This document shows positions 21,043 through 30,292 of a stretch of DNA of 64,000 nt, piece by piece. Made by a program: the position numbers and the translations under genes. Numbering within the stretch: position 1 is the stretch's first letter; the number at the start of each line of letters is the position of its first letter. Origin of the DNA: Falsibacillus pallidus (GTDB lineage Bacteria > Bacillota > Bacilli > Bacillales > DSM-25281). The notes under the pieces were generated by a model. The model saw nothing but the letters and a program-made list of their open reading frames with translations. It searched no databases and was not told the origin of the DNA. Location of the stretch: NCBI RefSeq assembly GCF_003350505.1, contig NZ_QQAY01000004.1:62001-126000 (forward strand), written 5' to 3'.

Positions 21043-21813
21043 ATGTATTTGCCGTCTTTTCGTATTGATGGAAAAACAGCCTTGGTAACTGGTGCTGGAA
21101 GAGGGATTGGGAAGGCAATTGCCATCGGGCTTGCTGAAGCTGGGGCGGATGTAGCTCTTTTATCCCGAACCCTTGAGGACCTGGAATCCACGGCGGATGC
21201 CATTCGAAGCCTTGGAAAAAAAGCATATGTACTTCCCACAGACGTAACATCCAGGGTTGAAGTAAAGAGCGCCGTAGAACAGGTTGTGCAAGAAGCAGGA
21301 AGAATTGATATCCTCATCAATAATGCAGGTATGAATATCCGGTCTAATGCACTTTCTGTAACGGATGATGAATGGCAGAAGATAATGGATACGAATTTAA
21401 AATCCGCATTCATGGTATCTCAGGAAGCCGGAAAAATCATGAAAGAACAGAAAGATGGAAAAATCATTACAATTGCTTCTGTAGCAGGGACTGTGGCTTT
21501 AAGGACCGGGGTGGTATATGCTGCAACAAAAGCAGCCTTGATTCAGATGACAAAGGTCCTCGCCTTTGAATGGGGCAGCGATAACATCAATGTCAATGCC
21601 ATCGGTCCTTGGTATTTCAAGACTCCATTGACTGAGAAGCTTCTTCAGGATCCTGATTATGTAAATGATATTCTTGCAGTCACTCCATTAAAGAGGATAG
21701 GGGAGCTGGAAGAATTGGTTGGACCTGCAGTCTTTCTTGCCTCAGATGCAGGCAAATACATAACTGGCCAAACAATATTCGTCGACGGTGGAATGACCAT
21801 AAATGGTTTTTAA
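21043..21813 (+). CDS. Short-chain dehydrogenase/reductase (SDR)
   Basis: A 256-residue classical SDR. The N-terminal cofactor motif is TGAGRGIG (16-23), NNAG follows at the end of beta 4, and the catalytic Tyr159/Lys163 pair is in YAATK. It oxidises or reduces a carbonyl with NAD(P)H; overall it resembles gluconate 5-dehydrogenase and FabG-type enzymes, and the substrate cannot be read from the sequence. ATG 21043 has AAGGAG 8 nt upstream; an earlier ATG at 21034 is inside that spacer. A strong terminator follows. Confidence 0.85.
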   Translation: MYLPSFRIDGKTALVTGAGRGIGKAIAIGLAEAGADVALLSRTLEDLESTADAIRSLGKKAYVLPTDVTSRVEVKSAVEQVVQEAGRIDILINNAGMNIRSNALSVTDDEWQKIMDTNLKSAFMVSQEAGKIMKEQKDGKIITIASVAGTVALRTGVVYAATKAALIQMTKVLAFEWGSDNINVNAIGPWYFKTPLTEKLLQDPDYVNDILAVTPLKRIGELEELVGPAVFLASDAGKYITGQTIFVDGGMTINGF

Positions 21814-21814
21814 A

Positions 21815-21858
21815 AAAGAACGAAAGGTACCGTTAAGGGTTCCTTTCGTTCTTTTTTT
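21815..21858. terminator. Terminator after the SDR gene
   Basis: AAGAACGAAAGG and CCTTTCGTTCTT form a 12-bp stem ending in TTTTTTT. It lies between convergent genes and has A-rich sequence on the other flank. Confidence 0.9.
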
Positions 21859-21884
21859 CTATATAACAAGGCTGGACTTAGCAT

Positions 21885-22343
21885 TTATATATTTTGATCG
21901 ACCATTAGAATAATTGTGAGCTCCCCTACTTCTTGAAGTAATATTGGAAGCCGGAATGCTTTATCAAAACCTGAAACCTTGGAGTTTCCTGACATGACCG
22001 TTGGAGGTGTTATGTCCATTGAAAAACCATCTTGAAAGACTTGAGTCGATAAATGGCCGGCTATCATATTACCTAGTTCACCGGAAAACGATTCAAGCAT
22101 TTCTCCTTCAAGAGGCATTCCAAACATGGCTGAACCTATTTGAGCAAAAACATGTTCCTGGCCGTCAATCATGATCCTTCCTCTTATATCTCCTGTCATC
22201 CCAATTAATACTGCAATACTATCATGATAATAAGCATTTGAAATCATTGATGGCTTTGAGATCTGCAACGGTATTGGGATGACCGATTTGATTGAATGGA
22301 TCGTACAATTCAGGACATCTGTAACTGCTTTTGTAATAGTCAT
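21885..22343 (-). CDS. CheX/CheC-like chemotaxis phosphatase
   Basis: A 152-residue protein of the CheC/CheX fold. The motif ESFSGELGNMIAGHLS carries the E-x2-N signature that CheC-type phosphatases use to dephosphorylate CheY-P. Only one such motif is present, as in CheX. It stands alone, outside any flagellar or che operon. GGGGG stands 7 nt before ATG 22343. It diverges from bpsA. It may act on CheY-P or on another response regulator receiver domain. Confidence 0.8.
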   Translation of the reverse strand: MTITKAVTDVLNCTIHSIKSVIPIPLQISKPSMISNAYYHDSIAVLIGMTGDIRGRIMIDGQEHVFAQIGSAMFGMPLEGEMLESFSGELGNMIAGHLSTQVFQDGFSMDITPPTVMSGNSKVSGFDKAFRLPILLQEVGELTIILMVDQNI

Positions 22344-22534
22344 GTCGAAACCCCCGGTATTTTGTCTAAAAATATAATACCATAGAATGATGGAAAATAG
22401 GGTAAAAATTTCCCATTAATCTGAAAACTTTCCGGAAAAGATAGCACGAAAATCCCCTGTCTAAAGACCTGTTGAATACTCAAGTTAAATAAGGAAAACC
22501 TATCCTTAACTTATGAGTAAGGAGGCGGACTTTT

Positions 22535-23620
22535 ATGCCAAAGGTCGTTTCAGTGGAAGTTGGGCTGCCTGCACATGTTATCGATCAAAAGGACGCGAAA
22601 AGTTTTATAGGATCTTTATTTTCTAAAACGAATCTGAATGTGAACCGGCTATTAAACGTATTCATAAATGGAGAAATTGAAACGCGCTATTTTGTAAAGG
22701 ATCTGAAATGGTTTGCAGAAAACCATCGTTTTTCAGAGAAAAATGATTTTTTCATTAAGGAAGCTGTACGGCTGGGGGCAGAAGCTATCCAAAAATGCCT
22801 GTCTTCAGAAGAATTTCTGGCGGAAGCAGTTCCGTATGATGAGATTGATGCCATATATACGATTTGTACAACCGGATTGTCGACACCCAGCATCGAAGCG
22901 AGAATCATGAATGTTCTTCCCTTCTCTCCACATACAAAAAGAATACCTATTTGGGGATTGGGATGTGCAGGGGGGGCAGCTGGACTATCCAGGGCATTTG
23001 AATATTGTTTGGCATATCCAAATGCAAAAGTATTGGTCTTGAGCATTGAACTTTGCAGTCTGACATTTCAGCATAATGACCACTCGAAAAGCAACTTGGT
23101 CGGAACGTCCCTTTTTGCAGATGGTGTGGCCTGCGCATTAGTGTGCGGGGATGAAAGCAGCGTATCCCCAAAAAGAAAGAGACCTTTACCTTCCATTGTA
23201 AAGACTCGTTCCACACTAATGAAAGATTCCTTGGATGTAATGGGATGGGACATTGAAGATGATGGCCTCCATGTGGTCTTTTCAAAAGACATCCCATCGA
23301 TAGTGACCAACTGGCTCCGTCCAAATGTATTGGAATTTTTGAAAGAAAATCGTATGGAAATGAAGGATATATTTCATTTCATTGCACATCCCGGTGGGAA
23401 AAAAGTACTTCAAGCTTATCAAGCGTCATTGGGTTTTGAAGACTCCATGCTTGATATCCCTTTGAATATTTTAAAGAAATATGGAAATATGTCTTCGGCC
23501 ACGATTTTATATGTATTGAGAGAATTCCTTTTGAAGGAGATCGCAGCAGGGGAAGTCGGTTTGGCAGCAGCACTCGGACCGGGCTTCAGTTCAGAATTGC
23601 TGTTAATGAGGTGGGAATGA
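22535..23620 (+). CDS. bpsA: Type III polyketide synthase (alkylpyrone synthase BpsA)
   Basis: A 361-residue chalcone synthase-fold enzyme that condenses fatty acyl-CoA with malonyl-CoA to give alkylpyrones. The Cys of GLGCAGGAAGL (about 146), the His of IAHPGGKKVL (about 285) and the Asn of KYGNMSSAT (about 318) form the expected triad. In B. subtilis BpsA and the methyltransferase BpsB form this same pair. The gene overlaps the next by one base or ATGA, so they are coupled. AAGGAGGCGG is upstream of ATG 22535. Confidence 0.93.
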   Translation: MPKVVSVEVGLPAHVIDQKDAKSFIGSLFSKTNLNVNRLLNVFINGEIETRYFVKDLKWFAENHRFSEKNDFFIKEAVRLGAEAIQKCLSSEEFLAEAVPYDEIDAIYTICTTGLSTPSIEARIMNVLPFSPHTKRIPIWGLGCAGGAAGLSRAFEYCLAYPNAKVLVLSIELCSLTFQHNDHSKSNLVGTSLFADGVACALVCGDESSVSPKRKRPLPSIVKTRSTLMKDSLDVMGWDIEDDGLHVVFSKDIPSIVTNWLRPNVLEFLKENRMEMKDIFHFIAHPGGKKVLQAYQASLGFEDSMLDIPLNILKKYGNMSSATILYVLREFLLKEIAAGEVGLAAALGPGFSSELLLMRWE

Positions 23621-24180
23621 TGACATTTTTTTTAGTGTTTTTTATCTTTTTAATTTTTCAAAGGCTTACTGAGCTTTTGCTGGCGAAGAAAAATGAGAGA
23701 AGAATGAAAGAACTAGGTGCTTTAGAATTTGGTAAACTCCATTATTACTTTATGACAGGAATGCATAGCTTGTTTTTTGCTGCTCTTTTTGCAGAGGTGA
23801 TGATATCCAGAAGGGGAATGAATTCATTATGGGTCCTCCTTTTTACAGGATTTTTGTTGGCTCAAGCGGCAAGGGTTTGGGTGATATCTTCCTTGGGACA
23901 GTTTTGGAATACAAAAATCATTATCCTGCCAGAGGCAAAACTGACTACTAAAGGACCATATAAGTTTATCAAGCATCCTAACTATCTTATCGTAACGTTA
24001 GAGCTCTTGATTATACCTTTCATGTTCAATGCATATCTGACAATGATTATTTTCGCCATTTTGAATGCCGTGATATTGTCCATCAGGATCCCCTTGGAGG
24101 AGCGGGCGCTCATTCTTGTGGATGACCATGTAGAGGGTCATCTTCATAAAAACCGGTTTTTCCCGAAACTTTCAAAATGA
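23620..24180 (+). CDS. bpsB: Alkylpyrone O-methyltransferase BpsB (ICMT family)
   Basis: A 186-residue integral membrane protein with about four hydrophobic segments (FFLVFFIFLIF at the N-terminus, then about 45-65, 75-95 and 135-160). The block GPYKFIKHPNYLIV is the signature of isoprenylcysteine carboxyl methyltransferase-type enzymes (SAM binding). In B. subtilis BpsB (YpbQ) methylates alkylpyrones made by BpsA. ATG 23620 overlaps the bpsA stop and has GAGGTG 5 nt upstream; ATG 23617 is an alternative. Confidence 0.9.
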   Translation: MTFFLVFFIFLIFQRLTELLLAKKNERRMKELGALEFGKLHYYFMTGMHSLFFAALFAEVMISRRGMNSLWVLLFTGFLLAQAARVWVISSLGQFWNTKIIILPEAKLTTKGPYKFIKHPNYLIVTLELLIIPFMFNAYLTMIIFAILNAVILSIRIPLEERALILVDDHVEGHLHKNRFFPKLSK

Positions 24181-24187
24181 ATTTCCA

Positions 24188-24216
24188 TTGAAAATGATTA
24201 TCACTTATGTTACGAT
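24188..24216 (+). promoter_or_regulatory. Sigma-A promoter under Fur control
   Basis: TTGAAA (24188-24193), a 17-nt spacer and TACGAT (24211-24216). The -35 and spacer are covered by a Fur box, so iron-loaded Fur should block RNA polymerase. Transcription would start near 24223, ahead of the small ORF at 24270. Confidence 0.7.
24189..24203. promoter_or_regulatory. Fur box
   Basis: TGAAAATGATTATCA matches the Bacillus 7-1-7 Fur operator TGATAATNATTATCA at every defined position except one (A for T at base 4). It overlaps the -35 element of the promoter for the 32-residue peptide. Confidence 0.75.
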
Positions 24217-24269
24217 TTAATTGAACTTGAAAATCAATCTCATTTAAAGTTGGAAGGCTGGTGAACGGA

Positions 24270-24368
24270 ATGAATTGGCTATTTGCCGCTTCTACCCTTA
24301 TCATATATGGATTCGTACTGGCTTATGTATTAAAGAACATCCTGAAAGTCACAAATACACAATCATAA
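24270..24368 (+). CDS. Fur-regulated 32-residue basic membrane peptide
   Basis: ATG 24270 opens 32 codons to TAA. Residues 3-21 are hydrophobic (WLFAASTLIIYGFVLAYVL), followed by a short Lys-containing tail; there is no acidic residue, so net charge is about +2. GGTGAACGGA precedes the start. It has its own Fur-controlled promoter and its own terminator, between bpsB and dynA. B. subtilis makes three small basic Fur-regulated proteins (FbpA, FbpB, FbpC; FbpC has about 29 residues); equivalence with FbpC is possible but not verified. The coding call rests on context and composition. Confidence 0.6.
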   Translation: MNWLFAASTLIIYGFVLAYVLKNILKVTNTQS

Positions 24369-24396
24369 GTGTCCAATAGCATATTGGATATTATCG

Positions 24397-24430
24397 CGTT
24401 CACTTTTTAAAGTGAACGTTTTTATTTTTT
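24397..24430 (+). terminator. Terminator after the Fur-regulated peptide
   Basis: CGTTCACTTT and AAAGTGAACG form a 10-bp stem followed by TTTTTATTTTTT. It isolates the small gene from dynA. Confidence 0.9.
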
Positions 24431-24519
24431 GTGCATTTAATAGGAATACATGAAAAAATCCGTTACAATAAAAGCGTTATCAAAAAAAGTAAACTAATTT
24501 ACAGGGAGCAATTATTGTC

Positions 24520-27500
24520 ATGGAGAATGCATCGAAAGTCCAAACAGAGACGCTGCTGTCAGAAGTATATGTCTTAAATAAAAAATTCAATCAAAATGGG
24601 GATATTGAAAGAGCAGAAAAAGCCCTTTTATTGTCACAAAAGATATTCAAAGGTGAGTTCATTGCCGCTTTTACCGGCCATTTTTCTGCCGGTAAATCAA
24701 CTATGATCAATAAGCTGCTTGGGGAACAGGTCCTTCCATCCAGTCCGATTCCTACAAGCGCTAATCTAGTGAAAATCAGAAGCGGTTCTGAAGATTATGC
24801 AATGGTGCATTATCGCTACAGGGCCCCACTTTTGTTTCCATCACCATATGATTTCAAAAAGATAAAGGAATTCTGTAAAAATGGAGAAGATGTTCAATCC
24901 ATTGAAATTGAGAAGAACGATAGCAGGATACCTAAAGGTGTCACAGTCATGGATACACCAGGAGTCGATTCGACTGATGATGCCCATCGATTATCCACAG
25001 AATCTGCCATCCATTTAGCAGATATCGTTTTTTATGTAATGGATTATAACCATGTTCAGTCAGAACTGAACTTTGTTTATACAAAGGAATTATTGAAACA
25101 CGGGACAGAGCTTTACCTGATTGTCAATCAAATCGATAAACATCGGGACGAAGAGCTAGATTTCCATGATTTCAAGGAATCTGTCATCCGCTCATTTGAA
25201 TCTTGGAATGTACACCCTAAAGGAATCTTTTTTACTTCAACGAAAGATGCCCAGGTTCTATTTAATCAATTTAAAGAGGTTCAATCCCTAATTTCTGAGA
25301 AAATGAAGGAAAAAGATGCATTTGTGCACCGCTCAGCCGTAGCAGCTATAAGCCGTCTGAAAGAAGAACATGAAGCATGGCTGAAATCGGAGGAAGAATC
25401 AAGGTTGTCTCCTCTTAAGGAAATACTCGATTCCATTCCTGAAACAGATTACTTAACAATGCTTGAGAAAGAAGGGCGGTTAGAGGCTGAACTAGCTCAA
25501 ATAAAAGACAATCAGGAAAACTGGAAAGGATCGATTGGGAAGGAGATCGATGTTCTTCTTAAAAATGCTTACTTGCTTCCATTTGAAACGCGGAGTTTTG
25601 CTGAAGCATACTTGCAATCTATCCAATCTGATTTTAAAGTAGGCTTCCTTTTTGGGAAGAAAAAGACAGAAGATGAAAGAAAAGCGAGGCTTTCTGCTTT
25701 CTATGAGAGCTTGAAAGTGCAGGTTCAATCACAGTTGGAATGGCATCTGAGACAATTGTTCACTGATCAATATAATGAACTGGCTTTGGATGTCCCAAGC
25801 ATTTTGCAGCAGGCACAGAAAATTGAAGTCTCATTTGACGAACAACTGCTGAAGGATATGGTGAAAAAAGGGGCAGGAGCAACAGGGGATTATGTCCTGA
25901 ACTATACGAACGATATTGCAGATGCACTGAAGAAGAAAGCAAAAGAGGCTTCGGTAAATCTGATTGAGAAGTATAGAGAAGCTATTTCAGATCTTGGCAG
26001 GGCTGAGGAAGACAGGATTTCTTTAGAGCTGGAAGGAATAAAGGAAAAGGCAGATGCGGTTAGGAAGATGATGAAAGTCAGTGAACAAACGGCTGAGAAA
26101 ACCGCCTTTTTCAATCAAAGCATTGAACCCAATGACAGTGAAATTCAAATGTATATTTCGGAATTGGAAAATTCTCATTCTAATGTTGAGGTTTACAATC
26201 CTGACAATGATTTGGAAGAGGATACCTTTGACGCCGGAGACGGAAAAGCCGTTCAGGATGATGAAGGGAATGCACCTGCAGCATCATCTCATAACATTTC
26301 TGTTTCTGAAATGGCAGATAAATTAAGAAGGGCTGCAGCAGCGGTCAAAGGGAAGGTCGGCTTTGATAAGACCGCGCGATTATTGATGGAGAAAGCGGAT
26401 AGGCTTGGCAATCGTGCCTTTACCATTTCATTATTCGGGGCATTCAGTGCAGGGAAATCTTCGTTTGCTAATGCGCTATTAGGTGAAAAAGTTCTTCCTG
26501 TCTCACCTAATCCGACTACCGCTTCTATTAACCGAATATGCCCGCCGACAGAAGAATATGTACACGGGACAGCTGTAGTCCATTTCAAATCGAAGGAGAA
26601 TATGCTCGCAGATATTCAACAGTCACTGAAAATGTTTGGTTCGGCATGCTCCACATTGGATGAAGCGGTGGAAAAAATCCCATCCATTCTTAAAGGGAAT
26701 AATGGGGAAGGGAAAGAAAAAGTACATCTTTCATTTTTAGATGCTTTCCAAAAAGGATATGGGCAGTATGGCGGCCGTCTTGGTGAAATATTATCAGTGG
26801 ATATGGACGATTTTAAAGGGTTTGTAGCCAATGAACGCCAGTCATGTTTCGTCGAATCCATTGATTTGCACTATGATTCCCCATTAACCCGAATGGGGAT
26901 CACTTTGGTGGATACACCAGGGGCAGATTCGATCAATGCACGCCATACCGGGGTTTCATTCGAATATATTAAAAACTCGGACGCAATCCTTTTTGTCACC
27001 TATTACAATCATGCATTTTCAAAAGCTGACAGGGAATTCTTGATTCAACTTGGTCGTGTTAAGGATGCTTTTGAACTTGATAAAATGTTCTTTATTGTGA
27101 ATGCCATAGATCTGGCAGAGTCAGAAGATGAAAAAGAAGAAGTGTTAAACTATGTAAATGATCAACTTCTTACCTATGGAATAAGGAATCCAAGACTATA
27201 TGGGGTCTCAAGCCTGCTTGCCTTGCAGGAAAGCAGCATTGAGCAATCAAAGATTCAACAATTCAGCAGGGCTTTTGAATCCTTCCTTGAACATGATTTA
27301 ACAGCCATGGCCATTGATTCAGCCAATAGAGAATTAGAAAAGGTGGCAGAGAGAGTTAATCAGATCATCCTTAGCTCCGAAAAATCCATTGAAGAAAAAG
27401 AAATGAATAAGAGAGCGTTGAAGGAAAGTCTCGCTGCTTTAATGGATGTTTTTTCTGCGGCAGACAGCAATGATATCCTCCTAAGGCTTGAACAAGAGAT

Positions 27501-28146
27501 ATCCGAACTCTTGCATTATGTTCATCAAAGAGTATTTTTCAGATTTTCAGATTTCTTCAAGGAGTCATTTAATCCCGCACTCCTTCAAAAAAATGATAGA
27601 AAATTGCTTGAAACCGCTCTGAATGATTTAGTTTCCACATTAGGATTCGATTTTTCTCAGGAAATGAGGGCCACTGCTCTTAGACTTGAAAATAAAGCAA
27701 AAAAATGGCTGATCGGACAGTTTGATGATCTGCAGCATAAGACAAAAAGGATCAATAATGAATTGGTTTTCAATCAATATCAGCCAGCGGATAAGGCAAG
27801 CATGACGTTCGAAGATGCCTTCAAGGGCGACGATCTTGCCTACTTGGAAAAATCCTTTAAATATTTTAAAAACCCAAAATCATTCTTTGAGAAGAATGAG
27901 AAAAAAGCTATGCAGGAAGAATTGGAAGGTTTGTTAAAACCTGCTGCTCAAAACTACTTGGATGAACAAAAGATAAAAATGGAACAATCATTTGGCGACT
28001 ATATTAATCAGCAATTCAACATTCTTTTGGATTCCGTAAAAGAGGACTGTCATGACCAATACACGGCATGGGAAGAAGTCTTGAGCCAGGATGTAGATGT
28101 AAGTGAGTGGAAAGAAATCAGGACGGCTCTAGAGAAAAGGATTTGA
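24520..28146 (+). CDS. dynA: Tandem dynamin-like GTPase DynA
   Basis: A 1208-residue protein with two dynamin GTPase modules in one chain. Module 1 has GHFSAGKST (53-61), DTPGVDS (about 146) and NQIDKH (about 203). Module 2 has GAFSAGKSS (about 641), DTPGADS (about 799) and NAIDLA (about 861). Helical stalk regions follow each. In B. subtilis DynA (YpbR) tethers and fuses membranes without nucleotide, repairs membrane damage and helps against phage and antibiotics. Both P-loops are intact. ACAGGGAG precedes ATG 24520. A short Cys-rich gene and a sulfurtransferase follow closely. Confidence 0.95.
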   Translation: MENASKVQTETLLSEVYVLNKKFNQNGDIERAEKALLLSQKIFKGEFIAAFTGHFSAGKSTMINKLLGEQVLPSSPIPTSANLVKIRSGSEDYAMVHYRYRAPLLFPSPYDFKKIKEFCKNGEDVQSIEIEKNDSRIPKGVTVMDTPGVDSTDDAHRLSTESAIHLADIVFYVMDYNHVQSELNFVYTKELLKHGTELYLIVNQIDKHRDEELDFHDFKESVIRSFESWNVHPKGIFFTSTKDAQVLFNQFKEVQSLISEKMKEKDAFVHRSAVAAISRLKEEHEAWLKSEEESRLSPLKEILDSIPETDYLTMLEKEGRLEAELAQIKDNQENWKGSIGKEIDVLLKNAYLLPFETRSFAEAYLQSIQSDFKVGFLFGKKKTEDERKARLSAFYESLKVQVQSQLEWHLRQLFTDQYNELALDVPSILQQAQKIEVSFDEQLLKDMVKKGAGATGDYVLNYTNDIADALKKKAKEASVNLIEKYREAISDLGRAEEDRISLELEGIKEKADAVRKMMKVSEQTAEKTAFFNQSIEPNDSEIQMYISELENSHSNVEVYNPDNDLEEDTFDAGDGKAVQDDEGNAPAASSHNISVSEMADKLRRAAAAVKGKVGFDKTARLLMEKADRLGNRAFTISLFGAFSAGKSSFANALLGEKVLPVSPNPTTASINRICPPTEEYVHGTAVVHFKSKENMLADIQQSLKMFGSACSTLDEAVEKIPSILKGNNGEGKEKVHLSFLDAFQKGYGQYGGRLGEILSVDMDDFKGFVANERQSCFVESIDLHYDSPLTRMGITLVDTPGADSINARHTGVSFEYIKNSDAILFVTYYNHAFSKADREFLIQLGRVKDAFELDKMFFIVNAIDLAESEDEKEEVLNYVNDQLLTYGIRNPRLYGVSSLLALQESSIEQSKIQQFSRAFESFLEHDLTAMAIDSANRELEKVAERVNQIILSSEKSIEEKEMNKRALKESLAALMDVFSAADSNDILLRLEQEISELLHYVHQRVFFRFSDFFKESFNPALLQKNDRKLLETALNDLVSTLGFDFSQEMRATALRLENKAKKWLIGQFDDLQHKTKRINNELVFNQYQPADKASMTFEDAFKGDDLAYLEKSFKYFKNPKSFFEKNEKKAMQEELEGLLKPAAQNYLDEQKIKMEQSFGDYINQQFNILLDSVKEDCHDQYTAWEEVLSQDVDVSEWKEIRTALEKRI

Positions 28147-28151
28147 TAAGG

Positions 28152-28352
28152 ATGCGGGCACACGGAAAAAATCCTTATCATGTCTGCGCATCCTGCATCC
28201 ATTTTGAAGCTTCCAAGGTTAACGGCCATATGAAATATTACTGCAAAAGACTTGGATATGAAACGAAGCCAGATTACGTATTTAACTGCTGGGATCCAAA
28301 AAAGAAAGTGAAGGATTTGATGATCAAACGTTCGAAGGAGGCAGAACTTTGA
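28152..28352 (+). CDS. 66-residue Cys-rich protein, possible zinc binder
   Basis: ATG 28152 lies 5 nt after the dynA stop and uses AAAAGGA (28136-28142) within the end of dynA. CxxC (VCASCIHF) near residue 12, Cys in YYCKR and Cys in NCWDP could form one metal site. An open frame extends back into dynA to 28107, but no good ribosome site supports that start. The stop overlaps the sulfurtransferase TTG start, so the two are coupled. I do not recognise the family. Confidence 0.7.
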   Translation: MRAHGKNPYHVCASCIHFEASKVNGHMKYYCKRLGYETKPDYVFNCWDPKKKVKDLMIKRSKEAEL

Positions 28353-29191
28353 AATACATCATTGAGTTAGAAGAATTGCAGAAGATGATGCAAAAAGGGG
28401 AAGAATTCAGACTGATCGACTGTCGCTTTTATCTAGGGAGTCCAGAAAAGGGCAGGGAGGAATATCAAAAAGGCCATATTCCAGGTTCAATCTATTTGGA
28501 TTTGGAAAAGGATTTGTCTTCTCCGGTAAGGGAACATGGAGGGAGACATCCACTGCCCCACATGGAGGGATTTAAATCAACGCTTGAGAAGGCGGGGATT
28601 GATCCTGATATGAAAGTAGTCATTTATGACGGAGGAGATGGCGCTTTTGCTGGACGGTGCTGGTGGCTTTTGAAGTACGCAGGCCATAAAGAAGCCTTCA
28701 TTCTAAATGGAGGATATCAATTGTGGCTTGATGAGGACCTTCCGATAGACAAAGAAATTCCCTCCTATGAGCCCAGAAATTATGAACTTCACATCAAAAA
28801 TGATATGCTCGCAGGCTGCGAGGAAGTCAAAGAAGTATCTGAAGGCAAAAAGAACGCGATATTGATTGATTCGAGGTCCTATTCTCGATACATAGGGAAA
28901 GAGGAGCCAATCGATAAAATTGCAGGGCATATACCTGGTGCTGTGAATAAAGACTGGTCAGAAGGATTCGAGGATGGGAAATGGAAGACGATTGAAGATC
29001 AGATAGAAAGATTTTCAGAGTTCCAAAAAGAAGATCCCCTTATTGTTTATTGCGGATCCGGTGTCACTGCAACTCCGAATGTGCTTTCCCTTTTGGAGGC
29101 GGGTTACAAAAATGTGAAGCTATATGCCGGAAGCTACAGTGACTGGGTATCTTATCCTGAAAATCCTGTAGAAAATATAAGCAAGAAATGA
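28349..29191 (+). CDS. Sulfurtransferase with two rhodanese domains
   Basis: A 280-residue thiosulfate/3-mercaptopyruvate sulfurtransferase-type enzyme. The N-terminal inactive rhodanese domain has LIDCRFYLG and GHIPGSIYLD; the C-terminal domain has LIDSRSYSRY, GHIPGAVNKDW and the active-site loop YCGSGVTA, whose Cys would carry the persulfide. CGSGVTA is the 3-mercaptopyruvate sulfurtransferase-like loop. It begins with TTG 28349, 7 nt after AAGGAGG, overlapping the previous stop. It transfers sulfur in the cytoplasm; acceptor unknown. Confidence 0.9.
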   Translation: MKYIIELEELQKMMQKGEEFRLIDCRFYLGSPEKGREEYQKGHIPGSIYLDLEKDLSSPVREHGGRHPLPHMEGFKSTLEKAGIDPDMKVVIYDGGDGAFAGRCWWLLKYAGHKEAFILNGGYQLWLDEDLPIDKEIPSYEPRNYELHIKNDMLAGCEEVKEVSEGKKNAILIDSRSYSRYIGKEEPIDKIAGHIPGAVNKDWSEGFEDGKWKTIEDQIERFSEFQKEDPLIVYCGSGVTATPNVLSLLEAGYKNVKLYAGSYSDWVSYPENPVENISKK

Positions 29192-29229
29192 TGAACGTGT
29201 TATAATGTTTGACCGAAGGAGTGATAATT

Positions 29230-30129
29230 TTGGATCGTCAGCAAAATCTGCTATTAATTGATGGAATGGCTTTATTATTCCGTTCCTTTTACGCAACAGC
29301 GGTGACTGGACAATATATGATTAATTCGAACGGAACTCCTACTAATGCTGTCCAAGGCCTAATGAAGCATCTGTTGACTGCAGTGAATGCAGTAAAGCCC
29401 ACTCACGCAGCTGTCTGCTGGGATATGGGAAGCAAAACCTTCCGCAACGAATTATTTGTGGATTACAAATCTAATCGCGAAGCTCCCCCAGTTGAGATGC
29501 TGCCGCAATTTGATTTGGCAAAAGAAGTCGTCTCCGGATTCCAGCTGCCCAATATCGGACTGGCCGGGTATGAAGCGGACGATTGCATCGGAACCATTGC
29601 AAAGTCTGTAGACCCTTCCACAAAAGTCACTATCTTGACAGGTGATAAAGATTTGCTTCAATTATTGGATGATCACATTGAAGTCCTTATCCTGCAAAAA
29701 GGATTCGGGAATTATCAATGGTACACAAAAAATGGTTTCTTCGAAGAGAAGGGCATCACACCGAGGCAGTTTATCGATGTAAAAGCTTTGATGGGAGATT
29801 CCAGTGATGGTTATCCCGGGGTCAAAGGAATCGGAGAGAAGACTGCATTGAAGCTGATACAGGAACATTCCTCTATTGAAGGAGTATTAGAGAATCTTGA
29901 TAAATTAACTCCAGGACAGCGCAAAAAAATTGAAGGTGATCTGGAAATGCTTCATCTTTCAAGGAGACTGGCTGAAATCCACTGCGAAGTGCCGATTGAT
30001 TTTGAACATGGGCTGGCTGAATGGAGCAAAGTGCCTCAAAGCTGTGTTGAAATAGTCAACTCTCTAGAATTAAGATCATTGGGAAGATATTTAGTGCAAA
30101 ATCATGGCTTAGAGGAATATATTGGATAG
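29230..30129 (+). CDS. ypcP: 5'-3' exonuclease, PolA N-domain-like (YpcP)
   Basis: A 299-residue FEN-type nuclease separate from DNA polymerase I. LLIDGMALLFRSFYA holds the first catalytic Asp, YEADDCIGT and LTGDKDLLQLL hold further metal-binding acidic residues, and GVKGIGEKTALKLI is the helix-hairpin-helix. It removes RNA primers or flaps in replication and repair; in B. subtilis YpcP (ExoR/FEN) overlaps PolA in that job. TTG 29230 has AAGGAG 8 nt upstream; the upstream TTG at 29209 precedes that site. A terminator follows. Confidence 0.9.
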   Translation: MDRQQNLLLIDGMALLFRSFYATAVTGQYMINSNGTPTNAVQGLMKHLLTAVNAVKPTHAAVCWDMGSKTFRNELFVDYKSNREAPPVEMLPQFDLAKEVVSGFQLPNIGLAGYEADDCIGTIAKSVDPSTKVTILTGDKDLLQLLDDHIEVLILQKGFGNYQWYTKNGFFEEKGITPRQFIDVKALMGDSSDGYPGVKGIGEKTALKLIQEHSSIEGVLENLDKLTPGQRKKIEGDLEMLHLSRRLAEIHCEVPIDFEHGLAEWSKVPQSCVEIVNSLELRSLGRYLVQNHGLEEYIG

Positions 30130-30148
30130 TCAAACGCCATTATAATCA

Positions 30149-30178
30149 AAGCTTGGGGGTAGTCCCCCAAGCTTTTTA
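30149..30178 (+). terminator. Terminator after ypcP
   Basis: AAGCTTGGGGG and CCCCCAAGCTT form an 11-bp stem with TAGT loop, followed by TTTAT. Confidence 0.9.
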
Positions 30179-30292
30179 TCATTGAAGGTTGAAAAGCTTA
30201 TCGTTGTCATTCGGTGTCGAAAAGGGATGACAAAAGAAACGGATTTAAGGTAAGATTAAAGAGCAGAAATAGGTAAGGATGGGGAGAGTAAA

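Noticed and set aside
20976-21413. 145-residue minus-strand ORF opposite the SDR gene
   Set aside because: Shadow of the SDR coding frame; Ser/Ala/Pro-rich without family features.
24520-28146. Frameshift fusion of two dynamin genes
   Set aside because: Single-chain tandem dynamins of this length are normal for Bacillus DynA; both halves are intact and in one frame.
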